NCBI GenBank assembly: GCA_958352885.1
Contig: CATWQI010000003.1
Location: forward strand, 273,775 to 337,774
Origin: an uncultured Duncaniella sp.
GTDB lineage: Bacteria; Bacteroidota; Bacteroidia; Bacteroidales; Muribaculaceae
Reading direction: 5' to 3'
Length of the DNA: 64,000 nucleotides
Part shown: one piece after another, positions 28,119-36,824 of the stretch
Numbering within the stretch: position 1 is the first letter of the stretch
How the letters are laid out: every line of letters starts with the position of its first letter
Translations under genes and position numbers: made by a program
Notes under the pieces: model-generated
Told to the model about the DNA's origin: nothing
What the model saw: the letters and a program-made list of their open reading frames with translations, nothing else
Database searches by the model: none

Positions 28119-28156
28119 ATCTCCGGCTGTCAAGTGTTTTGCTTGCAGTCGGAGAT
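28119..28156 (+). terminator. Hairpin ending the nuo/atp operon
   Basis: Inverted repeat ATCTCCGGCTG...CAGTCGGAGAT with an extended lower stem (one mismatch). It lies about 50 bases after the nuoN stop and is followed by an AT-rich but not T-rich stretch. A smaller CGCG/CGCG hairpin with TTTT sits at about 28088-28108. Together they plausibly end the 17-kb transcript. Confidence 0.5.
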
Positions 28157-28202
28157 ATAAGTAATTAAAGGATTCGAATTATAAATTTTTAACTGACATA
28201 TT

Positions 28203-29033
28203 ATGCTACCTTCCGCTCCCGGTGCAATCGGAGTTTTTGATTCAGGTTACGGTGGTCTGACCATTCTGAGAGAGATGCGCAAGCAGCTCCCCGAATATGA
28301 TTATATATATCTTGGCGACAATGCCAGGGCTCCGTATGGCACACGCTCGTTCGATGTGGTGTACGAGTTTACCCGTCAGGCGGTGCAGTCTCTGTTTGAG
28401 AAGGGATGCCATCTGGTGGTGCTTGCCTGCAACACAGCATCCGCCAAGGCATTGCGCTCCATTCAGCAGAAGGATTTGCCCGGACTTGACTCTGACCGCC
28501 GTGTGCTCGGGGTGGTAATCCCTACTGTGGAGGCTCTTGGTGGAATCACCAGGAACGGCAATATCGGTGTGCTCGGTACACCCGGAACCATCAGTTCGGG
28601 TACCTATGACATAGAGATAGCCAAATTCTTCCCGCAGTACCGCACAGTGTCGGTTGAATGCCCTATGTGGGTGCCGCTGGTGGAGAACAAAGAATTTGAC
28701 TCCCCCGGTGCCGATTACTTTGTTGAGAAATATGTTGAGCAGCTTTTTGGCGAGGAGCCTGAGATTGACACTGTGGTGCTCGGATGTACCCATTATCCTC
28801 TCCTGCTTGACAAGATACGCCGTCAGGTAGGTGACAGGGCTCAGATTGTCACACAGGGCGAACTTGTGGCGGCAAGCCTGAAGGACTACCTGCGACGTCA
28901 CCCCGAAATGGATGCAAAATGCACCAAGGGTGGCACTTGTACATATCTTACCACCGAGAATCCGACTAAATTTACCGAACTGGCTGAAATTTTCCTCAAT
29001 GCTCCCATAGCAGCGAACCATGTGACTCTCTAA
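28203..29033 (+). CDS. murI: Glutamate racemase MurI
   Basis: Cofactor-independent racemase that supplies D-glutamate for peptidoglycan, 276 residues, cytoplasmic. The motif FDSGYGGLT (Asp/Ser near residues 13-14) and the two catalytic cysteines in LACNTAS (C76) and LGCTHYPLL (C195) are all present. Its TAA overlaps the ATG of the next gene (TAATG at 29031-29035), which couples it to the DUF4493 lipoprotein, although the functions look unrelated. Confidence 0.96.
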   Translation: MLPSAPGAIGVFDSGYGGLTILREMRKQLPEYDYIYLGDNARAPYGTRSFDVVYEFTRQAVQSLFEKGCHLVVLACNTASAKALRSIQQKDLPGLDSDRRVLGVVIPTVEALGGITRNGNIGVLGTPGTISSGTYDIEIAKFFPQYRTVSVECPMWVPLVENKEFDSPGADYFVEKYVEQLFGEEPEIDTVVLGCTHYPLLLDKIRRQVGDRAQIVTQGELVAASLKDYLRRHPEMDAKCTKGGTCTYLTTENPTKFTELAEIFLNAPIAANHVTL

Positions 29034-31549
29034 TGACAAGACTGACCCGCATTATGCTGATAGTCATGGCTGTCACGGCTTTTCTGCCGGGATGCAGTGA
29101 CTACGATTCCTCCGTTAATTCCCATTTTGGAGAGCTGACTCTTTCAGTGTCAGCTGACGCAGTGCTTAAGTCGCCTTCCGGCGAACTGCTTGCCGATGTC
29201 AGCGTCACGCCGCCCAATGATGTGACGGTGACAATGAGTGACGTGCAGGGAAATTACCGGCATACGTGGGAGTCGTTTGCCGATTTCCCGCAAGGGGAAC
29301 GCTATTTTGTGGGTACATACCGCATCACCGCCGGCTTCGGCAATGAAATGACCGAAGGGTTTGAGCAACCATATTATTATGGTGAGACTGTGGTTCAGGT
29401 GGCCGACGGCTCGATGACTGATGCGGAACTTCAGGTGGATTTGAAAAGCTGCGCAGTCTCTGTCCGCTTTGCTCCGGAGATGTCAGCCGTGTTCAGCTCG
29501 GTGACGGCAAGGATTAATTCCGGCATAGGCGGTTATTTTGATTTTACCCCCGGAGAGGAGCGCTTGCTCTATCTTCAGCCGGGTGACGCCAGGCTTTATC
29601 TGACACTCGGGCTTCCCGACGGTCGCTCTGTGACATTTCCCGCCGCCACAGTGGAGGGGATGCGGAGCTGTGTCCTTTATGACTTCAGCGTAAGTGTCAG
29701 CGAGGTTTCAGCAACGCCTGTCGTGACGGTGTCGGTTGCCGGACAGGTCACAAGTGTGGAACTGACAGAATCGTTTATCTCACTCACACCTCCGGCGGTC
29801 ACGACCTCCGGATGGACTTCCGGAGTGGAAATGTCGCTGCCCGAGGGTGATACTCCCGCATATCCGGTCATCGCTTCGGTCGAAAGCGCTTCTCCACTTG
29901 AGCACCTTTATCTGTCCATAGCATCGGCGTCGCTGCTTGAAGCCGGTCTGCCCGTCCAGGTGGATTTGCTTAACCTTACGGCTGACCAGCGGTCGGCACT
30001 CGCCGGCAGCGGTCTGGTCATATCTGAAACCGCAGACAAGACTGAGGTCGATTTCTCTGCTTTGCTGTCCAATCTGGTATATCTCACAACCGAAAACTCA
30101 CTGTCGACATTCACCCTCCTTGCGGAGGATGCCACGCACCGGGCAAGCGAACCCGCAGTGCTAAAAGTGCGCACCACGCCGGTGGAGATTGAGATACTGT
30201 CGGTTGACAAGTCGATAGTAGGACTTAACACCGGGGCTATACACGTGCGCTCCTCCGCACCCGGTTTTTCACAGCATGTTGAGATAGAAGTTGAGAAGGA
30301 ATCGGGCAGCGGAATATGGGATAAAGTTCCTGTGAGCGGAATTGTCACTGCCGGTGAGTCGGTATATGTGGTTTCTTTTGCGCTACCTGAAGGGAGCGAA
30401 CCGGTAAGCGTGCGAGTGCTATATTGCGATGAGGTGAGAGCTACGGTCACCATAGAACGTGTGATGCCGGAATTTACAATCGATGTGGATGCGTTCGCCA
30501 ATTTCTGCGTGGTCAGGATTGTCGCTGCCGATGAGTCGATGCTGGGCATTATCACCGACAATGTGACTATCTATGCCAACGATGAGCGAGGTTCTGTGCT
30601 GTCACGTGACCGGTCCAAGGGGATACTCACGGTCATTGGTCTCAAGCCGTCAACCACCTATCGTTTCCGAGCCACAATGATGAGTGCCCCGGATGCCGAT
30701 GATTTTACCAAAGTGGTGACCGTGAAGACCGAGGATACCCCCCAGTTGCCCAACAGTGACTTCGAGGAGCGAAACGACGGCGTGAATTACAAGAATCTGC
30801 CCAGCGGCGGACGGTACTCGCAGACCACCGTCGAGATTTTCAACTGGCAGAACCATACGTCGTTCTCCCAGCTTGTGCCGAAAGGCTGGGCGAACACAAA
30901 CGCCAAGACATTCAACCGCTCGGCGCGTAACCATAACACGTGGTATATGCAGCCCTCTGTGTTCACGGTCAGTGACGTTAAGAGCGGCGATTTCGCAGTG
31001 TCGCTCCGCAGTGTCGCCTTTGACCTTGACGGCGAGCAGATACCCGACTATGCCCAGACCGGCGAGCCATACCTTGACTATTCGCTCAATATTCCCCGCA
31101 TAGCCCACCGTGCCGCCGGCAAGCTCTTCCTTGGTGATTACGCCTTTGACCCGTCCACCGGTGTGGAGACCTACCGTGAGGGTATCTCCTGGAGCTCGCG
31201 GCCTCTGTCGCTCAACGGGTTCTATATGTACGCCCCTTCCGAGGACAATTGGAACGACCGCGGACTTGCGCTCGTGGAAGTGATAGGTGAGAGTGACGGC
31301 AAGGAGGTGGTCATAGCCTCCGGTCACCGCATACTCCCGCTTGCCACAGGTTACACGGCATTCAGCGTGCCGCTCGACTACGAGTCATTCGGCATCAAGG
31401 CTACACGCATCAAGGTGATGTTTGCGTCATCCGAGGCCATTGGCACGATAGCCGAGGAGACAGCCGGTGTTGCAACACATCCGGATGCCCGCACAGCTAC
31501 ATCGCTCGGCAGTCAGCTCTGGCTCGACAACATCACACTCGCATACTAA
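29033..31549 (+). CDS. DUF4493/PCMD-domain surface lipoprotein
   Basis: An 838-residue lipoprotein. The signal peptide ends in AFLPG-C21; the residues after the Cys (SDYD) resemble the Bacteroidota lipoprotein export signal, suggesting surface exposure. Residues about 30-240 match DUF4493 (SVSPDA-type strands, YYYGE), residues about 240-560 form several beta-sandwich-like segments, and about 570-838 match PCMD, a putative carbohydrate-metabolism domain (NSDFEERNDG, LWLDNITLAY). Such proteins are widespread in gut Bacteroidales and proposed to bind glycans, but none of my evidence gives a substrate. The gene starts inside the murI stop. Confidence 0.85.
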   Translation: MTRLTRIMLIVMAVTAFLPGCSDYDSSVNSHFGELTLSVSADAVLKSPSGELLADVSVTPPNDVTVTMSDVQGNYRHTWESFADFPQGERYFVGTYRITAGFGNEMTEGFEQPYYYGETVVQVADGSMTDAELQVDLKSCAVSVRFAPEMSAVFSSVTARINSGIGGYFDFTPGEERLLYLQPGDARLYLTLGLPDGRSVTFPAATVEGMRSCVLYDFSVSVSEVSATPVVTVSVAGQVTSVELTESFISLTPPAVTTSGWTSGVEMSLPEGDTPAYPVIASVESASPLEHLYLSIASASLLEAGLPVQVDLLNLTADQRSALAGSGLVISETADKTEVDFSALLSNLVYLTTENSLSTFTLLAEDATHRASEPAVLKVRTTPVEIEILSVDKSIVGLNTGAIHVRSSAPGFSQHVEIEVEKESGSGIWDKVPVSGIVTAGESVYVVSFALPEGSEPVSVRVLYCDEVRATVTIERVMPEFTIDVDAFANFCVVRIVAADESMLGIITDNVTIYANDERGSVLSRDRSKGILTVIGLKPSTTYRFRATMMSAPDADDFTKVVTVKTEDTPQLPNSDFEERNDGVNYKNLPSGGRYSQTTVEIFNWQNHTSFSQLVPKGWANTNAKTFNRSARNHNTWYMQPSVFTVSDVKSGDFAVSLRSVAFDLDGEQIPDYAQTGEPYLDYSLNIPRIAHRAAGKLFLGDYAFDPSTGVETYREGISWSSRPLSLNGFYMYAPSEDNWNDRGLALVEVIGESDGKEVVIASGHRILPLATGYTAFSVPLDYESFGIKATRIKVMFASSEAIGTIAEETAGVATHPDARTATSLGSQLWLDNITLAY

Positions 31550-31585
31550 CCCTATTTGTTGACAAAGAGCAAGAGGCAGAAATGA

Positions 31586-33232
31586 ATGAAAAACTTATTG
31601 GTGATAATTGCTTTATACATCTTAACCTTGCTTTTGGTTGCCTGTGACCGTAAGGCGGAGGTTTTGTCCGATACGCTTCGACGTGCGGAGGAGCTAATGG
31701 AGTCACATCCGGACTCGGCGTTGTCACTGTTGGAAGATTCCTTATTGGCGGAAAATCTCCTGTCGGCAGACCGACAGGATATGGCAAGATATGCACTCCT
31801 CCTTACCCGAGTACGACACAAGAATTATATAGACGAGATAGACGACTCGCTAATCACAGTTGCAACATCTTATTTCTCCGGAAGTTCAGATGAACATTCT
31901 GCCATGCTTGCATTGTACCATAGCGGTATTATCAAGACAAATGCCGGGAATTATGCCTCAGCTATAATCACCCTGTTAAAAGCCGAAGAGCTCGCTGACC
32001 AAAACAATGAATACCTCTGGCTGGGTCGCATACGCCTGGCTCTTGCAGAAGTATATAATCGTGCGGTTTTACCTGAAGAGGAAGTGAAATATGCATCAGA
32101 TGCTGTTGCTGCTTTTAATGAGAGTTGCGATACAATTTTTAGTAAGTATGCATGCGAAGCTCTCATAATTGCGTTGACCAATGCTGGATACTCCGATGCC
32201 GCGATAAGAGAACTTGACATACAGTATGCCGATGCAGTGGCAGAAAATGATACTATCTTTATTGTAGCGTCACTGGACCATTATATGTATTGCTATTATA
32301 AATTGAAACGTAATTCCGAGGTGATAAATTACTTTAATCGACTGAAGGCGTTCGCACCGGATAAAATTTCTCATGAAAATTATTTCATGGTGATTAGCTC
32401 GTTATGGGATATTGGAAATCACAGTGAAGCGTCGGCATTGATGGATTCGGTTGTGTCTGTGTTTGGGGATAGTATACCTTTGCCTTCCGGGGTGTTATCT
32501 GAAATGGGTAAATATGAGGATGCGTATAGACATCTTTATAAGATGACCCGACTTTATGAAGAGACTTTTAAAGGTATAATTACTCAAAATGTTGCATCAG
32601 CAGTTTCGGATTATAATGAAAGTGAATTACAGGAAAGGGAAACTGCATTGCATACAAGGACTGTGCAATTTGCCGCAGCTCTCATTATAATTATAGTTTT
32701 GGTTACTTTCGTCATGTATATTATTTATGTCCACCGCCGGGAGCAAAGGCAAAAGGCGGAGGAGATAATGGATATGGCGGAAGAATTAAAAAAGGCGATA
32801 AATAGCAATAGCGAAAACGAAAATCAAATCAATGCTTTGAAATTGTCGCGATTCGAGACAATCAAAATATTATGTGAGACATATCATGATTCAGCGCAAA
32901 GAGATAGCGCAAAGAACAAGATTGCCAATGAAGCAATGCAAATAATCAATAGCATAGCCGCAGATGAGAGTTTGTTTTCAGATTTTGAAAATATAGTTAA
33001 TCGGACGCATGATAATATTGTGGAAAAATTCAGGGAACAAATGTCAGATCTTGATGAAGTGGATTATCGTCTGTTTATATGTTCGGCTATGCGTTTGTCT
33101 GTGCCTGTCTGCTATTTGATTTTGAGGCTTAACAGAAATACATTTTATTCACGCAGGTTAAGGCTTAAAAAGAAAATTATTGAGGAAAATCCGTTGGATA
33201 GTTACCGGTTCTTAAAAGAATTTGAATATTAA
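31586..33232 (+). CDS. Membrane-spanning TPR protein with cytoplasmic HTH-like tail, probable regulator
   Basis: A 548-residue protein of a Bacteroidales type usually annotated only as TPR protein. A lipobox-like sequence (LLVAC20) comes first, then helical repeats (about residues 30-350) placed in the periplasm. One membrane helix at about 361-384 is followed by a charged coiled coil and a C-terminal domain (about 480-540) whose end, SVPVCYLILRLNRNTFYSRRLRLKKKI, split here, looks like a LuxR/HTH-type DNA-binding helix pair. A periplasmic sensor and cytoplasmic DNA-binding end in one chain is the natural reading. It is AT-rich relative to upstream genes and stands at the left edge of the peptidase island. 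Confidence 0.7.
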   Translation: MKNLLVIIALYILTLLLVACDRKAEVLSDTLRRAEELMESHPDSALSLLEDSLLAENLLSADRQDMARYALLLTRVRHKNYIDEIDDSLITVATSYFSGSSDEHSAMLALYHSGIIKTNAGNYASAIITLLKAEELADQNNEYLWLGRIRLALAEVYNRAVLPEEEVKYASDAVAAFNESCDTIFSKYACEALIIALTNAGYSDAAIRELDIQYADAVAENDTIFIVASLDHYMYCYYKLKRNSEVINYFNRLKAFAPDKISHENYFMVISSLWDIGNHSEASALMDSVVSVFGDSIPLPSGVLSEMGKYEDAYRHLYKMTRLYEETFKGIITQNVASAVSDYNESELQERETALHTRTVQFAAALIIIIVLVTFVMYIIYVHRREQRQKAEEIMDMAEELKKAINSNSENENQINALKLSRFETIKILCETYHDSAQRDSAKNKIANEAMQIINSIAADESLFSDFENIVNRTHDNIVEKFREQMSDLDEVDYRLFICSAMRLSVPVCYLILRLNRNTFYSRRLRLKKKIIEENPLDSYRFLKEFEY

Positions 33233-33426
33233 TTGGCTATTTTGCGTTTTTTAACAATTAATTAATCTCCCCATTTGATTTATAAGTGTGTGATTATCAC
33301 GGAATTTGCCATGCACAATTTTTGAAGATAATCACAGTATGTATCGCGTTGATTAATAGCGCATTGCGTATGGGTGCACAATGTGTTAAATCTGCGGATT
33401 TTTAATGATTATATAACGTTTTGGCA

Positions 33427-33434
33427 TAATTTTG
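33427..33434 (+). promoter_or_regulatory. -7 element upstream of the peptidase gene
   Basis: TAATTTTG matches TAnnTTTG, 26 bases before the ATG at 33460. The -33 region has only a TTTA. The 228-base intergenic stretch before it holds nothing else that I recognise apart from AT-rich sequence. Confidence 0.5.
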
Positions 33435-33459
33435 TAATCAGACTCTATACACTTATTTC

Positions 33460-34734
33460 ATGAAAACAATCTTCAACCTACTTTTAGCATTTATTGTAAT
33501 ATGCTCTACAAACATTGCGTATGCGGAAAAAGATGGAAATGCGGAATTAACTTATCTTCATCAAAACATGAGACCAACAAACCCTGAAAACCGAGCAATG
33601 TGATCCCCCGAAGCTACTTACGAGGCAACTATGTACACTAATTCTGAAGAGAAGGATGAGGAAGAAACCTATCACACGGCAATCGCCCAAAAGTTGGTGA
33701 TTCAGCGGGATGTTAACACCGGAGAGTGGAGCTGCTTCATGCTGTCTCTTATACCTGATGCTACATGTTCGACTGACAATCGGATGAACGTGTCCAATAT
33801 GTTTGTGTGCGGTAGCGATGAAACAAAATTTTCAGGCATAGTTGTTTATTCAACAGTAACTACTAACTTTACAGCGCAAATTGATATTTATGTCAATGGT
33901 GAGCTTCAGAAATCGCTGTCAGTATATGATGGGGCTTTTGATTGGAGCCGTGATTTTAAGCAAATGTCTGAAATGATTTCGATTAAGTCACTTACACGAA
34001 ATGTGCGTGCCATAAGCCGGAGCGGTGATGAATTTGGCGGTTGGGGAAGCGGTATCACTCTTCCTGAAATTGTTGTTCCCGGCGGTGGTGGCAACGGTGG
34101 AGGGACAGGGGGAGGTGATATACCTTCGTTGCCTAATCCGCCAGACCCTCCATTTCCGAACTTTCCTTCAAATCCAGATTATCCATCTAACCATCCTCCA
34201 TATTACCCTCCTTACAACCCTCCTTCAACTGGAGGTAATACATCTGGAAGTACGAGCCAAGATAATGTTACCGCTGTATATATAAAAGAATCAGGGGACA
34301 AACTTGTAAGGGATGGTATAAATTTGTATATGATACCCCAAATGAAAGGTCTTTGTGTTATCTACTGTATGAATTATATTGATACTGAAATTTTTGGCGG
34401 GAAGATCAGTTTAAGTGAGTTTGCGATACAACAAATAAAGACTCAAAATGAGGTAAATATTATTAATGGGGCAACTACCAATGGCATGATAGAATTATAT
34501 AAAACGTTTTTTGATATTGAGAAATGTAGCAGTATAAGATCGTCAATTAACTCTGGATTTCCAGTAGTATGTGCCATACAAATAGATCAAGAAAATTATC
34601 ATAATATAGTTGCGGTTGGTTACAGACAAAATGGGAAAATTATTTATATTGACCCAGCGTTAGGATTCTGTATGGTTGCACCATCATCGTTATTTAGCGA
34701 TCCATTATATAAGTTTACAGTTAAAAAGAAATAA
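33460..34734 (+). pseudogene. Secreted papain/C39-like cysteine peptidase interrupted by in-frame TGA
   Basis: The ATG at 33460 starts a clear signal peptide (MKTIFNLLLAFIVICSTN then AYA) and the frame runs 47 codons (ending NPENRAM) to a TGA at 33601-33603. The same frame then continues uninterrupted for 376 codons to 34734. Residues below are numbered from the ATG at 33460: an N-terminal beta domain (about 60-180), a Gly/Pro/Tyr/Asn-rich linker (about 205-262), then a papain-fold domain with Q294, C299 (PQMKGLC), H381 (YHNIV) and D398 (YIDPA) in the order and spacing of C39-like enzymes. CGA to TGA is the simplest cause. A start at 33631 would give a cytoplasmic protein without signal peptide. 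The catalytic residues are intact, so the damage may be recent. Specific family not recognised. Confidence 0.7.
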
Positions 34735-34739
34735 GCAAA

Positions 34740-35183
34740 ATGAAAAAAATAGGTATAATATCAGTATTTATCAGCCTAATAGCTTTTTCAATGGCTGCAA
34801 AAAAAGAATTTTCAATTGAATCAATTAAAGGAATAGATTGGGAGCAAATTTCGCCGGACTTTGATGAAATAGATATAGTTAACAATTGGACTTTTGAAGA
34901 TAATAAACATATCCGTTGGGTACAACATCGTGACTCAGCATATGTGACCGAAATGGACTATTATCTTTCGCAAACGAGAGATATGGTGTTTGACCGCACG
35001 AAAATAGGAAAAATCAGCAAGGGAGAATTCATCATATTTTACAGGAAAGTAGAATATAAGGGAGAGGTTAAGTGGTTTGTTGATTGTTATGAAATACTTG
35101 GCATATCTTCAAAACAGTTGATTGTGAAATCTCCATGGGATAGGGTGTGCATATTCGAAAATAAAGGAAGACATCAGAAATAA
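34740..35183 (+). CDS. Small secreted protein, paralogue 1 (lipocalin-like pattern, unknown function)
   Basis: A 147-residue protein with a Sec signal peptide ending near AFSMAA. The mature part is beta-strand rich. It shares with the gene at 35476 the sequence pattern YYLSQT, Lys-(I/V)-Gly, IIFYRK, YEIL, (L)(I/V)VKS and a Cys-(I/T)-Phe near the end, so they are paralogues. The gene begins 5 bases after the peptidase stop, so it is very probably co-transcribed. A periplasmic or secreted inhibitor or binding partner of the peptidase is one idea; there is no direct evidence. Confidence 0.65.
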   Translation: MKKIGIISVFISLIAFSMAAKKEFSIESIKGIDWEQISPDFDEIDIVNNWTFEDNKHIRWVQHRDSAYVTEMDYYLSQTRDMVFDRTKIGKISKGEFIIFYRKVEYKGEVKWFVDCYEILGISSKQLIVKSPWDRVCIFENKGRHQK

Positions 35184-35231
35184 AAGCAATTTATCATGGT
35201 GGTTAAAGACTAAGTGGTGACATTATTATAA

Positions 35232-35403
35232 ATGAAACGATTAATTCCTTATAATAATACTTTCCATATCCCTATTTTCTTGTGGGAACTCCGATACAGG
35301 AATCCCACAAGAAATAGATTATGTCTTGGCACAAGCAAAGCGAAACAGAGTTGAGTTTGAAAGAGTGTTACCGTGCAGAGCATACAAGATGGTTACCTGG
35401 TAG
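35232..35403 (+). pseudogene. Frameshifted 5' remnant of a lipoprotein gene
   Basis: The ATG at 35232 reads MKRLIP, then one extra base at about 35250 shifts the frame. From 35251 the second frame reads IIILSISLFSCGNSDTG, a typical lipobox, then IPQEIDYVLAQAKRNRVEFERVL, and stops at TAG 35401-35403. Joined, the two frames give a normal Bacteroidota lipoprotein start. The helical stretch reminds me of the N-terminus of transglutaminase-like lipoproteins in Bacteroides, but from memory only. The rest of the gene is missing. It fills most of the 290-base gap between the two paralogues. Confidence 0.45.
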
Positions 35404-35475
35404 TGGTAAATGCATGGTGGGCCCGGCATCAAATTTTATCAACACGTTAAATAAATATAAAATAACAGTTAGGAA

Positions 35476-35907
35476 ATGAAACGTATTATAGGATATCTAT
35501 TTATTGTCTGTGTGTTTAGTTTTTATGCGAATGCTCAGAAAGGGTTTCCAGCATCTCTTTTGAGTGGCAAAACATGGGTTCAAGAAACTCCGAGTTTCGG
35601 TAATAATATATATAAATGGAGTTTCGATAAAGATTCCCATACACGGGTTATGGAATTTGAGGATGGAGAGAATATTGAGTTTGTTCTTGAATATTATTTG
35701 TCCCAAACCAAAGAGACTGAGTTCAATCACGAAAAAGTGGGAGTAAGCAATATGGGTCAATACATAATATTCTATCGTAAACAATCACCGAAACTCCCTC
35801 CTTATACTGAATACGTTACGGATTGGTATGAAATATTGTCACTGACGCCTGAAAAATTAGTAGTCAAGTCCCAGTGGGGAACAATTTGTACTTTCAATAG
35901 AAAGTGA
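35476..35907 (+). CDS. Small secreted protein, paralogue 2 (lipocalin-like pattern, unknown function)
   Basis: A 143-residue protein with a Sec signal peptide ending in FYANA-Q. The mature part begins GFPASLLSGKTWVQE, then strands with WSFDKDSH, LEYYLSQTKETEF, MGQYIIFYRK, WYEILSLTPEKLVVKS and a last CTFNRK. The Trp near the start and the up-and-down strand pattern resemble lipocalin-like Bacteroidales families, although I cannot assign one. Paralogue of the gene at 34740, separated from it by a pseudogene fragment, so the locus has been rearranged. Confidence 0.65.
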   Translation: MKRIIGYLFIVCVFSFYANAQKGFPASLLSGKTWVQETPSFGNNIYKWSFDKDSHTRVMEFEDGENIEFVLEYYLSQTKETEFNHEKVGVSNMGQYIIFYRKQSPKLPPYTEYVTDWYEILSLTPEKLVVKSQWGTICTFNRK

Positions 35908-36110
35908 CTATAATTAACTTGAAAGTATAAGCATTAGATGAAAATATCCATTCATGGTAATGCGACCAAAAGTTGAAAATAGTTTTACCATGGGGGTAAG
36001 AGGGAGGATAAGACGAGAAATGGAAGATTGTTAATCTTGCCGGATTTAGGGATGTTTCGTAGAATAAACAGTGGCGTTTGTTTGGATTTGTGGGGTAGAT
36101 GTGGACTTTT

Positions 36111-36142
36111 TTTGATAATTCGGGAATTAGGTTGTAACTTTG
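36111..36142 (+). promoter_or_regulatory. Promoter of the DUF4923 gene (TTTG-N20-TAACTTTG)
   Basis: TTTG at 36111-36114, 20 bases, then TAACTTTG at 36135-36142, an exact match to consensus. The start codon follows only 4 bases after the -7 element, so the transcript should begin at or next to the ATG. The 240 bases between 35907 and 36147 contain no other feature that I can support. Confidence 0.75.
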
Positions 36143-36146
36143 CTGA

Positions 36147-36824
36147 ATGAAAAAACTATTGGTAATACTGGCTTTAGCTATTGTGACAGGGGTAGCCGTA
36201 CCCGAGGCCAAAGCATGGGATATAAGCGATTTGTTTGGCAACGGCAGTTCAAGTAACAGCACCGGTGACTCGGAGCAGAGCGATAAATCAGGCGGTCTGG
36301 GTGACTTGCTTTCAGGCGTTGCAAATGCTCTCGGGGTCGGTTCGAAGTCGCTAACTGTGGACAAACTCGTCGGCACATGGAAATATGACTCTCCGGCAGT
36401 GACATTCAAGAGCGACAATTTCCTGATGAAGGCAGGCGGGGCGGCAGCTGCATCGCAGGTTGAGAGCAAACTTGCGCCTTATTACAAGATGGCTGGTCTC
36501 AACGCCTTGGTAATCACTATAAATTCCGACTCGACTTTCACTTTCAAGGCAAATCTTGCCACCCTCAGCGGCACCATCACAAAGGATGCGGAGAGCGGTA
36601 ACTTCATATTCAACTTCAAGGCGCTTAAAAAGATTAACGTAGGTTCAATGGAATCATACATAGTCATGAACGGCAGCAAGATGGACCTGACCTTCGATGT
36701 GTCCAAACTCATGACCCTGCTGGAGCGTGTGGGCAATCTGACAGGCAATAGCTCTATCAAGACAATGTCGGCTCTGCTCAACCAATATGACGGCATAACG
36801 GCAGGGTTCACCTTGACGAAATGA
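36147..36824 (+). CDS. DUF4923 family exported protein
   Basis: A 225-residue Bacteroidales-specific exported protein. The signal peptide ends near PEAKA-W; a Ser/Gly-rich segment (about residues 30-60) is followed by a lipocalin-like beta domain starting at VGTWKYDSPAVTFKSDN (about 75) and ending in FTLTK. Length and pattern fit DUF4923, whose function is unknown. The start at 36147 is the only ATG that keeps the signal peptide, so the mRNA appears leaderless. It overlaps the next gene by four bases. Confidence 0.82.
   Translation: MKKLLVILALAIVTGVAVPEAKAWDISDLFGNGSSSNSTGDSEQSDKSGGLGDLLSGVANALGVGSKSLTVDKLVGTWKYDSPAVTFKSDNFLMKAGGAAAASQVESKLAPYYKMAGLNALVITINSDSTFTFKANLATLSGTITKDAESGNFIFNFKALKKINVGSMESYIVMNGSKMDLTFDVSKLMTLLERVGNLTGNSSIKTMSALLNQYDGITAGFTLTK

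Noticed and set aside
28242..29039. 265-codon minus-strand frame
   Set aside because: Antisense shadow of murI, with no recognisable motif.
33601..33603. TGA read as selenocysteine or another amino acid
   Set aside because: The site is not a catalytic position, no SECIS-like hairpin was seen next to it, and several intact genes here end in TGA.
35404..35475. Further coding remnant after the lipoprotein fragment
   Set aside because: Short open stretches exist in two frames, but neither gives a recognisable sequence.
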